A DNA stretch of 64,000 nt, from positions 34,283 to 98,282 of the forward strand of contig JXTB01000164.1 of the NCBI GenBank assembly GCA_002914805.1. Reading direction: 5' to 3'. The notes beneath the pieces were generated by a model. It was given only the letters and a program-made list of their open reading frames with translations. It was not told the DNA's origin and searched no databases. Both the position numbers and the translations under genes were made by a program. The DNA comes from Parasponia andersonii. Lineage: Eukaryota > Streptophyta > Magnoliopsida > Rosales > Cannabaceae. Of the stretch, positions 34,501 to 46,173 are shown one piece after another (the stretch's first letter is position 1; every line of letters begins with the position of its first letter).

Positions 34501-37500
34501 TAAGCATTTTTGCAGTTTCCTGACGTTATCATGATTTAAAACTAACAGATGATAAAATCAAGAATAAAATTAATTTTTGACATATATACAAGGTCTGGAT
34601 TCAGGGATGCACACCTGTAGGGGAACCCGTATTTCCTGCACTCGAGAAGCAAATAAACTTAAACTAACAGCCAACTCCATGCCTTTCCTTTCTTCACCAC
34701 CAATTGCAGCATCATCATGGAAATCTCCCCGAGTCCATTCTACAAGTGGATCCCAAACAAAAACTTCTAGTAACATCAAGAGTATGTCTTTGTTCTTCCT
34801 TAAAACACCAATCACTGCTTCACAGTTTGCCCTAAAGGTTCCTTCTATTCCAGTCAACCCCAATGCTGCTTCAATGGTATGGGTAAGACGGAAGGGAACA
34901 ATTTCTGGGACTTTAAGTCTTTGTCCTTTATCAAAACAAACATTATAATCAATATGTACAATATCTCCACTGCAGAAATCGACAAGTATGTTATCAAGAT
35001 GCCTATCTCCCAGGCCAAGAATGTGGCCCACCATGCTCATAGCAGCAACACTCTCAGAATACCTATGAAAGAAGAAGACTTGCTACTTTCAATGTTCTAA
35101 AATGGTTATTTAATAAGGAGAGGATTTTGTATGCATGCTGGTCTCTATTGTACTAAAAATATCATTCCGTAGAAAAATTTACTAAATTTATCTGTCAGGG
35201 CAATTCCGAGCATCTTACATCGCAACATCCTCACAATAAACATCATTGTTATTCAGTTAATCAAACATGCAAAGGCAAATGGTAATATGTTTTAAAACAT
35301 ACATGAAAAATACTTCACTGTATCAAACTGTCAACCAAAATCTGAAGAGCTATTTTCGGGTTCTCAGAGATACCTTTTCAGTTTTGAGCTGAAGGCTCTA
35401 AAACCTTCACTGGCACACCACAATTCCTGATGAAGAAGCTGTCTAGGAGTCTCCTTCATAAGATCAAGAAGAACTTTACGCTTCACTTCATGAGGCCAGT
35501 CTCTTCGTGAGATTACTCTCCTTATGCCTTTATCTTTGAGTGCAGGAATAATTTTACCATAGAACATATCACTTGGTCGGGGAACAGGTGGTGGAACAGA
35601 AGTTTTTGAATTGCCACCTCCCATTGCTGAGAGCTGTGCCAGTTGATTGCGACTTTGCCAAGACTTAAAGAGTGTGTATATACTTATCACATTACTGACC
35701 CACTGAATAAGGCCAGCACGTCCACTAATTGGAGTCACAGAATAATAGCGAATCCCAAGACCATGAGTTTCAGGTGACGAATGAATAAACCCATTTATAG
35801 CTTGCAGTAACTGCATGATCCTGGCATCAAGGCGTAAATCTTCCCTTCCTTTCAAAAGATAGGTGTACTTTTGACCATCTGAACCCAGTATCACAAGTTT
35901 CTTAGGTTTAGTTTTGGTTGACAAGACATCCACTTGCTTCCAGAAAGAAGCAATTGTGACAATTCCCTTGAGATTAGCACTACCTACATCAAATTCAGAC
36001 ATTGTGTCATGCTTCTCAAGACCAGGCATCGGAACATCTGAAGATGATAATGAAGCAAGTTGTGGTGCAACTTCACTTAAAGAAACTGATGACTTCCTCT
36101 GATAAGATGCCAAGGACGTGGCTATATTATCAAACGGTCGCCACACATCAACAAGTGCTGCAGCTGATGCAGGAGGAGTCTTAAAGTGTAAAATGGCTGA
36201 TTTCAATTGTTCTCTATATTCCCCATGGAACCACACTTCATGAGGTGTTTGCGGATTTCGAGATGTAGAAGCCAGACGACGTTCCAAGGCCACAACAATG
36301 GGAGCCATCATAGCAGCATATTTAGCAGCATTTATCTTTTTCTTCTCGGTCTGGCTGAGAGTGACATTTTCTGCAATTCTTGCAGCTTCCTCTTTCAATA
36401 GATTTATGCGCCTCATCACATCTGAAAAAGATTAATCATACAACATCATATACTTTTTGCTCCAAAAAAGAGCACGAGGAGAAACCAATGACAATGGTGC
36501 TATTAAAAATGCATAAAATAATATAAAATAGAACTAGGAAGCACTTAGGGCCTTTTTTTTTGTTGGGGGGGGGGGGGGACAAGGGGGAGACTTTCCCCGA
36601 AAAGATAACTCTTCTGGAAATTATAACTAGAGAAAATGGAAGTAGTGTTGGTCTGAAAAACTATTAAACACTATCTTAAATCCAGAATCATTTTTGGATT
36701 TTTTTCCGTCTCTTTTTATCATTGATCAGAAAAATGTTTTCGTTTTTCAAGTCATTGTCTGCGCCCAAAAAAAAAATGAAATAATTAATAGAAGAAAAAA
36801 TCTGCCACATTGATTCCTTTTGAAACAAGTGAAGCATAAAAGCAATATTGACGGAGAGTCATTCTGACAAATGTTTAGAACAAATATTAAACATAAGTTT
36901 TTTTTACACTGAAATTTGAATTGGAAATTCCATGAAAATAAATTATATTTAAAAGAGCCAACTCATTAGTTTTGTGAGGAAATGATAGATGCATCAAAGC
37001 AAAATATGATTATTTACGAAGGAAAAGAACCTCATCAAATTGATTAGAAGAAGCTTGTGGGAAAAATAAGAAGGCTACGTTATCCTAATTCATCTTCATC
37101 TGTACATACACCATGGACTGATTATGTTTCATGTGTTTAACCAATAAAAGTTCATAGGAAAATCACAAAGTGTTGAAAATCCTATCAAAGGAAGGAAACC
37201 TTTGCTAGTTAGAAAACAACTAGGAACCAGCTTCCCAGTAAAGCCTACCCATAAAAATTACTACTGTCCTTAGATGCAGCTTTTTCTAATTTGGGCCAGC
37301 CAGTACATGTGCCTTATTCTCTTCCAAAGACTCAAATTACTGAATGCTTGCAAATCCACATAAGGATGAAAATTAGTTGATACAAGCTGAGAAAATTAAA
37401 CACATGGAATGAATGCTGCAATCCAAATAGAAAACTTTGTAACCGTTCCTCACTATAACATGATCATAGAGTTGGTCACTTTCACCTATAAAAAGAAGGA

Positions 37501-40500
37501 AACACCAAATTCCATCAAATAGGCTTAAAGAAAATACATTAATCAACCCGAAATAAACAACATTAAAGCAGAACACATTCACAAAGTAATCATAAATTTT
37601 CCACACAGAATGCATGTGCAACTAGTAGATGAAAAACGCCAAGACAAAAAAGACATGTTACAATGCTTTATAATGGTTTCAATGTTATTGATAAAATGAT
37701 CATTCAAAATATTCCTCACAATCTCTAAGGCTGTAAGTTATTGACTGACTTCAAGTGTATACTTAAGCCATTAAAATAGGAAAAATTCACTTTTCCAACT
37801 CTTTGTACTACGTCAAAATGCATGTTTGGGTTGGCCTTCTGTATAACAAAAGCACAATCAAGAGAAATTAGTGACCTGTATGAAGATCTTGAAGTGTGCT
37901 GAGCCAGAGCTCCTCCCAAAGAACAGTAACATTTCCCAGCTCGTTTATCATAAGCCTCACATCCTGGACCAATCTTGGATAAAGTTCACTCTGCATATGT
38001 AACAAGATTCTGCTTTAACAATCTTGATTCCACATCAAACAGGCAAGTCATATCTTGTGATAATAACTTCTTATAAATTTAATAGTATATATAATAACAG
38101 AGTTTAACTAAGACTGCAATTTCCTCAAAGAAAAAAATAAAATAAACAAATAAGGCTGCAATTACTCATTTTATGAACCAGTGTAATAATAAATCATTAT
38201 ATATTGTTCCCGGTAAAAGAAGGCATCATCTATTGTCAAGTGCCAACCATGTGAATCAAAGAGGTTCGTCGGTCTAAAAACAAATAAATAAAAATAATAA
38301 TAATACCCATACTACAAAACAATCTTATGCAAAATCACCCAGATAATGGATGAAGCTCCTGCAACTTTTTAATGATACAATATACGAATTTTTTTTTTTT
38401 TGGGGGGGGGGGGGTAAATACAAGGATAAGAGCAGAAACTGTAACAAGGTAAATACAAGGATAAAGCCAGAAGCTGTAACAAAGATTAAAGCTCTGCAAT
38501 AAATTAAAGGACCTTGTAAAACTATAATGCAAAAAAGTGTGAGGCAAATTAATTGAAAGAAATTCACATTACCAAGCAATTGAGTATGTGTTGAAGTTCC
38601 TGTGGAGGCTTCTCCTCATTTGCGTTCACATCAACAAGGGTTGGGTAAATAATGGATGAAGGAGACTGCTTGGCCAGCATCATCAATAAGCCCTCCAACT
38701 GATTCCGAACCACTTGCTCAGGATGAGAAGTTAGACGAGCAAACAATTGCGGCGTAACTTCCTACAGATGAATCATGATCAGAAATGTGCTATTATCATC
38801 ACTGAAAAATTCTGAGATGAACGTTAAACTATGCAGCACCATTTTACCTGCCATGGTGACAGAGGAACAGACAAAAGAGCAGGTTCCAGTGTTTCTTTTA
38901 ACTCCACCCCATAATTGAGTAGAATATGCAAAATATACAATGTAGCCCTTAAGGTATAGCTGCTATATTTTTGTTTCAAAGGCTCACAATCGAAGCCTGC
39001 TGATTGACCATCAGAAATCTTCACAGATGAATACGAAAGATATTGTATAAAACCATGAGCTGCATGCCCAAACATTAAAACTCTTCTCCTCCTCAAAGAC
39101 CACCAGATTACAACCAAATTATCAACCACAGATAATATTTCAGATTCGTCTAGGCCAAAATTTGTATGCAAGAAGCAAACTTTTAACTGAGAAGCTAGAG
39201 TGGCAGACAAGCATTCATCAATAGAGTTTTCTGCACCAGGTGCTCCAGCCGAAGTTTCAATAATATTCATTACCTGCTTCACCAAAACATTCATTAGGTT
39301 GTCATTCCTAAAATGCTCTGCAGAATCAGAACTCCTTGTGCCACACTCAAACTTCTTCTGCAAGAGCTGCACAACCAGAGATTCTATTCTCATGTTCTCA
39401 TCTTCAGTTAACTTAAATCTCCCAGGCACAACTTCTTGGGTGAGGATAGGAGAAAACAAGCATTTATCGAGGACATTTTCTTGAGGGTTAAGAAGAGAGT
39501 CTCTGGCTTGACTTAAACACCAAGAGGCATATGAAATCCAAGCCTTACCCATAGTGGGACAAAGGTGAGTAGACAATTTTGTAGCTGAACCTACCATTTC
39601 CTCGATGATAGGACCAATACTTGGGCTAAAACTTAAGGGTTCGTCACTAAAGGAAGGGGTATCTGTGTCAAAAGAAGTCTTAAAATCTGAAAGCATTTTA
39701 GGGACGACCTTATCAAGACTTACATCTGAATACCTCTGCCTCAGCCAGTGCGAGAGTTTCAAGCATGCCTTAGCCTTCAAAAAACGGTCATCAGACTCAG
39801 AAACTAAAGATGCTGAAGAAATCATGCAAGGGCGCACAAATGACCAAAGGCTCATGAGAGCATCTTCAAATTTCCTTTCCGCATGCATTAGCATAATGTC
39901 CTCAAACTGCAAAGATGAGACAAGGAAATCACGGTATCCTTCCTCAGAGCAACTCCACATGTGATCCTTAACATATTTCTTTAGACGATTAGCCAACATT
40001 AGGTTGTTTTTCTTACGGGCTAAACTCAATAAATCTATACAGAGTTTTAGAGTAACTGGAGAAGTCGGTAAAATGGTTTGATATACCCGCATTACTTTTA
40101 ACCATTGATTACAATCTTGATATATTCTACTTCTTGGGGATTGCATGGATTGGACGTATGAACTTAGTATTGATGGAAGTTGTTTGGATTTATCTTGGCT
40201 GCCTTTAAGCTTGTAACCATCCTCAAACACATAGATGCAATGCAACTGGATGGAATGTGCAGCCGCCTCGCTTAACCCATCAAGGGGTAGAACAGCCAAT
40301 GTTTCCTCTAGCATTGATCTAGCTTTATGCAATTCATGAGACACTTTTTCTTCATTTCCCTCATTTTGCAAAAGCATAGCCTGTAAAAGCATTTGCTCAC
40401 TCCTATGCAAGGCCAACTTGGGATCAAGTGTGAGTTCACTGCTACTTTTAGGTGTCAAATCAAGGCATGCCCATGTGGCCAGAAAATCACCCTCATCATA

Positions 40501-43500
40501 ACGTGCCAATGCATGAATTGCGTTGATTTCATTGCCTGTCGTGGTTAGAGCACCCGAGTAACTCTTCCCAGCATGCCTAGCACGAAGTGCATGCAAGTCC
40601 AATAGCCAAGATTCTAGAGACTTCCAGTCACATACAGCAGTATAACTCTCAATCACACGTGCAATGACAAACTGTACACCGTCAGAACCCATGGAACTGA
40701 GCGACTCCTCACTCTGTAGCAAGAGAGAAAAGTGAGCAGCAGCCTTTTCATATTGACCTTCAGCCTGATGTACAAGTCCAATAATCCATGAAAAGGGTCC
40801 TAAAATTTCTCTCTGAGTAAAAGACTGGTTTTCCTCCCCAAATAAGGAAGAGAATGTCATGGAAACCCACTTATGCAGGCCAATCAAAGCCTCTGATTCA
40901 TGACTCTTACAGAGAGCCAATGCCATGTGACGCAAAACCTTCATGATGTCCATAGAAAATCTACTCTTGATACTACGGAGGTGATCAGCCACATGGGCCC
41001 TAGATTTGTCCTTCAACGCTAAGGTCACAAGATTTCTGAGCTCCTGTAAACGCAGAGTACAGTATTGGATTGTAGCATCATGACACTGTAGAGCCAAACC
41101 AGCATTCATCATTGGTTCATTTATTCGAGAAAACCACTCCTCACACACTTTTTTGTTGGCTCTAAAGAACAAGGAACTTGAACGACTAGCCAACGGTAAA
41201 ACAACAGAACCCTCATAAGCATTATATACATTTTTCTTTAAGGCCTCAACAAAATCCAACAATAACCTCATCGGTAACAAGTGAGCACCAGAAGCCCCTA
41301 TCATACTCAAATTCCCATCAGTTTGCTCATTATCAAGCTGCAGTAGGTGTGCAATGTCCAAAAGCATCCGCTCTAATGTAGCAAAAGTCTGGGTGGGGCC
41401 ACCAAGGTTAGTTCGAAGACGCAAGGCAATACAATACCTAGCCGCTTCATGTACAGCCCACCAGGCACCAGCCAAATTATTAACTGAGCAATTCTTCTCA
41501 AGAATATCTTCATCCACTTGGACATCCAACCATACAACATTGGCAGCGAAGTTTCCCATTTCTTCAACTTGATTTGAGACAGAGTCTTTTGAATTTCGAC
41601 AACTATGAATTAGACGCTGTATCCAAGAAGAAAGAGGTACTTTCCATCTTTGCGAAATGTAACTCAATATGGAAACAAGTTGTTGTGTGTGAAGTTGCTG
41701 ATTAAGTTGCTTCAAGGCAAAAATTTGTTTCCAATGCAAATTAGAATCATTGCCGAATCTTAGAACACCAGACCAAGACAAAGTAGATGTCTCATAGTCA
41801 TGAAGTCCACATGAATACATTGTAGCTGGCAAAACATGAGCAAGCAATCTCACAAATGCATTTTTTATCTCATTATCTGGATCACCAAGTTTATCTAGGA
41901 CCATTTCAGCTATCGGATAAAAGAACAAAGGATGTACAACCCTTGCCTGCAGAAGCAGCTTCAAAACTAATGCAACATGCGACCTCACTTTTGGTTCTCT
42001 ATCAGATGCAGCATTCAAAACAGAGAAAACCACACTTTTAACAATCCCCACATATTCAAATGCTTCGTCAAAGTAACTCTTCGGGTTTGAGTTATTATTA
42101 ATAGCAATAATATTCTCACAAAATCTCTGGATCCAACCTAGAATTACTAATCTAATTGCAAGAGGAGAAGAAACATTGAGACCTTTCACAAAGAGAAGAC
42201 TGTACGTCCGCAGATGCTCAATAATAACAGCTGAATGTTCATTTATGAAGTGGTCACGAATGAGGTTTTTTCCAGCACCATTATCCACAGAAGATTGTCC
42301 ACTGTTTTGATTTCTTGTAGAGCACTTACTCAAGAATTCAATTTCAGATAACCTATCCAATGTCTTGACAACACTGACTTGTAACTCTGCATAGGACTGA
42401 ATAGGTAAATCAAAAGGATTTAATTTCTCAATGATAAAAGAGAGCAAATTTGCTGACCTCTTAAGATATAAGGTTGCAACATCTGGTTGGCCAATCAAAC
42501 TGGTATCTCTACCCAGTGAAACACATGTCAACAAAACTTTCAAATCAAATCTGATCAAAGCAAACAATTCAAATTTTGAATATATTTTAAGATTTTCAAT
42601 ACTACTAACTCGATCAACTTGACCCAAACTTTTTACTAGCATGTCCTTCAGCAATTCCAGCTCTTTAATCAATGAAGTCACTGCCTGTTGAACAACTTCA
42701 TCATTTCCTTGTTGAAGTAAAAAAATATATGTAGCAGCAGAACTCCCTGTAACTAAGTGATTTGGATGTAAACGCAACTGAGATATGGGTGCATCAAATT
42801 GTAGTATTTTCTCCACAGCTGATGGGAGAAGACCAAACTTTTGCAACGACAGTAACTGTAGGTTAGTTTTTAAAACCCCATGAACTTGATATGAGGTAAT
42901 CTTCCCAGCTCCAACTGTTGGGGTAGTAGAGTTCATTTCCAAGCTTTGAAATAAGATATCAACTGTAAGTGTATAAAAAGTGGAAAATCTTTCACATAAT
43001 ATTTCTGCCAAAAGAGTTAAACACTTCCATGAATCCCCAATCCATTCTGACCACCCAAACTTCTTTCCAACCATAGATAGGCATCCCAACAACTGTGGAA
43101 CCATTCTGCTGAGTGGATCTCTTATTTGTTCCAATAAACTCATTTCCAGTAACCCAGAAGCAGTAGACTGCAGAACTACCGAGAAACAGGAAAGTAAAGC
43201 AAGCAACCTCCGAAACTGTTGTGGAGTTCCAGGACTTCCATCTTGAAGTAAAGCATCCATATCGCCCAGAAACTTTGAGAGCAATCCAAGTGAAAATTGC
43301 AAGTTACCCACCCAATGGTTCTGAAATTGCAAGAAACTTTCCATGATGATTCGTCTATCTGATTCAGCAAGGTCTGGCACCAATGCCCAACCCAATAGCA
43401 GATCCACAATGTCGAGAAAGTGAGGCTGGAATATTCTAGAAAACTTTAATGAAATCAGAGTTAAAACACCCAGAATCTGGTGCAATAAACTCAAGGAGGT

Positions 43501-44476
43501 TCTCTCATCCTCAAGAAGTACTTGGCATGCTTTGAGAATCGGCAAAGTGAATCTCTCAATCGCTGTAACATCTCCGACATTAAGAAACTCCCGTACGCTG
43601 ACCAATGCCAATTCCATGGCCCCATCACGAGCGACGACACTGCTCAGCAAAGGCAACGCCCAACCAATGAATCGATCAACTAAAGTTCCAAGTAAAACTT
43701 GGTTCTGTCTACCATTTGATGTAACAGGTATCGAACAAAGAACAGCACAAAGAGCGCCATAGGCTACAGCAGCTGCCCTTCGCACCGAGTACGACCTGAA
43801 ATCCAATATCCACAACAGAGTTTACAGAAAACAAAAACTCCACTGAAAAAATTAGATACAGAAATTCGTTTACAAAATCGAACCCTAGTTTACGACGACC
43901 ATGCCCCATAATCCAAACTCCACATAGTTGACACGAAGCTAAAATTCCATTCCACTGAAATAGGTAGTTACAGAACTTTTACAAATCAAAGCCTTCTTTT
44001 ATGACGCTGATGACCCATTTGAGCTCCGAACGTCGAAAAATATAATAATAATAATAATAATAATAGTAATAATAGTAACAGAAACAAGAAATGCATTCTT
44101 GAAATCCAGATTAATTTCGAACATTTCGTATTGAATTTTTTGAAGTTTCACTATAAATGAACCCAAAAGAAAAATAATAATAATAATAAAGGCTTTAATT
44201 GATAAGGAATATTTCACCTAAACTGTAGCTTAATCAGAGATTTACAGAAAATTGGAAAAGGGAGGGGGAGGGGGGTTTACTTGTCAGAAATAAGCTGAGA
44301 GAAGCCCTGGGCGAGGAAAGTGGCGGAGTGAGTGACGAGGACCGAGTTGGGCGGGTAAAGAATCGCGCGGTGAAGTGAGTTNTGGTGGACGAGGAAGCGG
44401 AATCGTCCTTGGGGAGAGCCGCGGAGAGAAGCCCCGCTAGCTGCTGCTGCTGGTGATGGAGTCCCTGCATCTGCAT
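26596..44476 (-). CDS. SMG1: SMG1, PIKK-family kinase of nonsense-mediated mRNA decay, 15 exons, about 3,765 aa
   Basis: SMG1 phosphorylates the helicase UPF1 on ribosomes stalled at premature stop codons. Exons in transcript order: 44281-44476, 38848-43795, 38573-38761, 37876-37990, 35374-36421, 34615-35062, 34383-34436, 31384-34243, 31170-31283, 30126-30256, 28983-29075, 28304-28573, 27548-28205, 26778-26853, 26596-26695. All introns are GT-AG and phases agree, apart from exon 1, where the frame breaks at N44382. Order of parts: Gln-rich start (MQMQGLHHQQQQ), HEAT/FAT solenoid, PIKK kinase domain with catalytic loop GLGDRHLDN and metal-binding HIDYNVCFDKG, a long helical insert, and a FATC tail ending NMYEGWTPWI. 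The length fits plant SMG1. The gene is lost in Arabidopsis thaliana but kept in most land plants. Its first intron is 485 bp and most others are short; the longer ones carry small transposons. Confidence 0.95.
26933..27070 (-). mobile_element. tRNA-derived SINE in SMG1 intron 13
   Basis: On the minus strand the head carries a Pol III box A-like GTAGTTCAGGTGG and a box B-like GAGTTTGATTCC at the usual spacing, followed by a non-tRNA body and an A-rich end. Imperfect flanking repeats (CTGTGCCTGAAA and TTGTGCATAAAA) may be the target duplication. It lies in the same orientation as SMG1. Confidence 0.65.
28580..28980. repeat. Tandem repeat in SMG1 intron 11
   Basis: Two full units and one shorter unit share AACAAAAATTTC or AACAAAATTTTC, AATTATGTGTTTAA, ATTAGTCCCT(G/A)GTACTAC, AACATGCAATCAG and AACCATAAACTGA followed by GAGAGAGAG. 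Their borders are near 28580, 28722 and 28826. Confidence 0.65.
30346..31005. mobile_element. Probable non-autonomous hAT element in SMG1 intron 9
   Basis: Both ends begin CAGTGGTG when read inwards (CAGTGGTGAAGCCAGG on the plus strand; CAGTGGTGGAGGGGAGG on the minus strand). This resembles the CAGTGGCGGAGCC-type ends common among plant hAT elements. The interior is AT-rich without a transposase. The flanking 8 bases (AACGCATG, TATGTATG) match only partly. Confidence 0.5.
31384..34243 (-). CDS. SMG1: SMG1 exon 8: long C-terminal insertion between kinase and FATC
   Basis: A 2860-nt exon coding about 950 mostly helical, coiled-coil-prone residues rich in Glu, Gln, Leu and Ser. SMG1 proteins are unusual among PIKKs in having a large insert between kinase and FATC, which in animals contributes to binding of SMG8 and SMG9. 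Its size and position here match. The exon ends in phase 1 at a strong GTAAGA donor. Confidence 0.85.
34615..36421 (-). CDS. SMG1: SMG1 exons 5-6: PI3K-like serine/threonine kinase domain
   Basis: Exon 5 (35374-36421) encodes the N-lobe, including KKLVILGSDGQKYTYLLKG, whose Lys-Gly-x-Glu-Asp is typical of PIKK ATP sites, and PISGRAGLIQWV. Exon 6 (34615-35062) encodes the catalytic loop GLGDRHLDNILVD and the activation-segment start HIDYNVCFDKG, followed by PFRLTHTIEAALG. The catalytic Asp and Asn and the metal-binding Asp are all present, so the kinase looks active. The split Arg codon at the exon junction is in phase. Confidence 0.9.
36565..36578. repeat. G14 run in SMG1 intron 4
   Basis: A run of 14 G on the plus strand (C14 in the transcript) after a T-rich stretch; prone to slippage and sequencing error. 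Confidence 0.9.
38389..38484. repeat. T13-G13 tract followed by a 35-bp tandem duplication, SMG1 intron 3
   Basis: T38389-38401 is followed directly by G38402-38414. Then GTAAATACAAGGATAA...CTGTAACAAG is present twice in tandem (38414-38448 and 38449-38484). Confidence 0.85.
38848..43795 (-). CDS. SMG1: SMG1 exon 2: HEAT and FAT solenoid region
   Basis: One 4948-nt open exon encoding about 1,650 residues (roughly 66-1714 of the protein). It begins by completing the Lys codon split at the exon 1 donor (ISDK | SYSVRRAAAVAYGAL) and ends ...PLSPWQ before GTAAAA. It is Leu-rich helical-repeat sequence, with the FAT-type region towards its end. No internal stop or frameshift is seen, which argues that the gene is functional. 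Confidence 0.9.
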
Positions 44477-44548
44477 CCTCTGTTTCGAAATCGCATCTCC
44501 TCCTGCTTCCCCAGATTTCTTTCTTCTTTCTTCTTGCTCTGCCCTCTC

Positions 44549-44584
44549 TCAAGCCATGACCACCGCCATAGCCAGACTAGACAT
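44549..44584 (-). other. Upstream ORF of 11 codons before SMG1
   Basis: On the minus strand an ATG at 44584 opens a frame MSSLAMAVVMA that ends in TGA at 44549-44551, 72 nt before the SMG1 ATG. Two further ATGs lie in the same short frame. It matters only if the transcript starts upstream of 44584, which the sequence does not tell. Confidence 0.4.
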
Positions 44585-44852
44585 GAGTAATACAGTTCCC
44601 TCCCTTTTCTGTTTTTTCTTTTTTTTTTTTTTCAAGAAAAAGAAAATCCCAAGAGTCGAAGAGAGGGGCATTTAGTTTTTTAGACTCCCCTAAGTTGTTT
44701 TAAAAGAGAATTTTTTTCAATTTTTTTGTTTTCTTTTTTCATTTTCCCTTCATCTGTGGTTGGAAAGACGAAATAGCTCTTAGTAATTATAAAGAGTAAA
44801 AACCCTTCCAAAAAAAAAAAAACAACTACGGGAGAATGCGGAGCTAACAAGT
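44585..44852. other. SMG1 upstream/promoter region
   Basis: Pyrimidine- and purine-tract-rich DNA with T and A homopolymers; no clear TATA box is seen. Confidence 0.35.
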
Positions 44853-44989
44853 TTTTTTTTTTAAGCGAAGTTTAGCTAATGATCATCATTTATCACACAT
44901 ATTTTATCAAAATTTGAACATCTGACCCCACAAACTCACACACATTTATCAAATTTTAGACCAATTGAGCTAACTCCAGTTGGCAAACA
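44853..44989 (-). mobile_element. tRNA-derived SINE with 7-bp target duplication
   Basis: On the minus strand the head reads GGAGTTAGCTCAATTGGTC (box A type) and, about 50 nt on, GTCAGATGTTCAAATTTT (box B type). The copy ends in an A run (T run at 44852-44862 on the plus strand). AACAAGT flanks it at 44846-44852 and 44990-44996. Confidence 0.7.
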
Positions 44990-45156
44990 AACAAGTCATC
45001 TTCTTCCTTCTTCAAACTTAGGGGTTCCCAAGGGTTCCGACCACAACCGTCGTCGAAGTTCAATCAGTCCGCCCAAATGCATTGCTTTGAGGAGAAATTG
45101 TTCAATTTTGCACCTTCCACTTATGTTGAGACTGCTCCAAACACGTCTTTATCTGT

Positions 45157-46150
45157 ATAATTTTTATATACTGTATTTTCGAAACTAGAAGAAATTAATT
45201 AGACTTTTATAAATATTTTGGAACCGATTGTATTGTTAGAATTTTAAAATTTTAAGGTATAAAATTTTCTATTTTAATATTATAATGTCATTGATTCAAT
45301 TTTTAAATCATCAGTGCATTTGTTGGACTTTTAAAGAGAAAATGATCTTTTGAAAATTTTTATTAGATTTAGATGATCTTCGTGGTTCAAATAAGGCTTT
45401 TTCAGAGAATTAATGATGCTTTTAAAAAATTCTACTAGACTTAGGCTCTACTGGCAAGGTTTTTTTTTTGAGTTAACAACGAATTTGAAAATCTCTACTG
45501 ACCTAGGTAGGTAGTTAAAAAGCTTTTTAGATTTTTCAACTGGTCCAGTCGAGCTAAGTGTTTCTATATTCTTTTTCGTCTTTATTTTTTTCCTAACAAT
45601 TTCACACTAAGTGTCTTTTTTATCTTGTAGGTTGTTAATCAAAGACCCTCGGAGGTGATACATATATATTTTAAAAACTAGAAAAAATTGATCGAACTTT
45701 TGTGATTCATAATCTATGTAAATATTTTGGAACTGATTGTGTTATTGAATGTCAAAAATTTGGGGTATAAAATTGTTTATTTGATGTATGATGTTATGAT
45801 TCAATTTCAAAATCACTAGTGTATTTGTTAGGTTTTTAGAGAAAAAATGTTCTTTCTAAAAAATGTTATTAGATCTAGATGAGCTTTAACGGTTCAGTCG
45901 AGGGTTTTTCAGATAGTTAACAATGCTTTTAAAAATCTCTACAGGATTCAGTCGAGTTATATTGTATCCAATTAAGTTTTTTTTTTTTAAGTTAACAATG
46001 AATCTGAAAATCTTTACAAGACCCAGTCAAACTCTACTAGGTCTAGTCAAGAAATCTAGAAAGCTCGTTAACTACTCAATAGGACTTAGTAAAACTCGAC
46101 TGGGTCCAATCAAGATAGGTGTTTTATACACCTTATGGTATAGTTGAAAT
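45157..46150. repeat. Tandem duplication of about 500 bp
   Basis: 45157-45660 and 45661-46150 share, in order, AACTAGAAGAAATT or AACTAGAAAAAATT, AATATTTTGGAAC(C/T)GATTGT, GGTATAAAATT, TGATTCAATTT, TCAG/CTAGTG(C/T)ATTTGTT, AGATGA(T/G)CTT, AGTTAACAA(C/T)GAAT(T/C)TGAAAATC. The copies are substantially diverged. No coding sequence is visible. Confidence 0.7.
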
Positions 46151-46173
46151 ATGTTATTTAAAAAAAAACTCCC

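Noticed and set aside
44853-44989. Functional tRNA gene
   Set aside because: Box A and B are present but no acceptor-stem pairing or complete cloverleaf; the target duplication and A-run point to a SINE.
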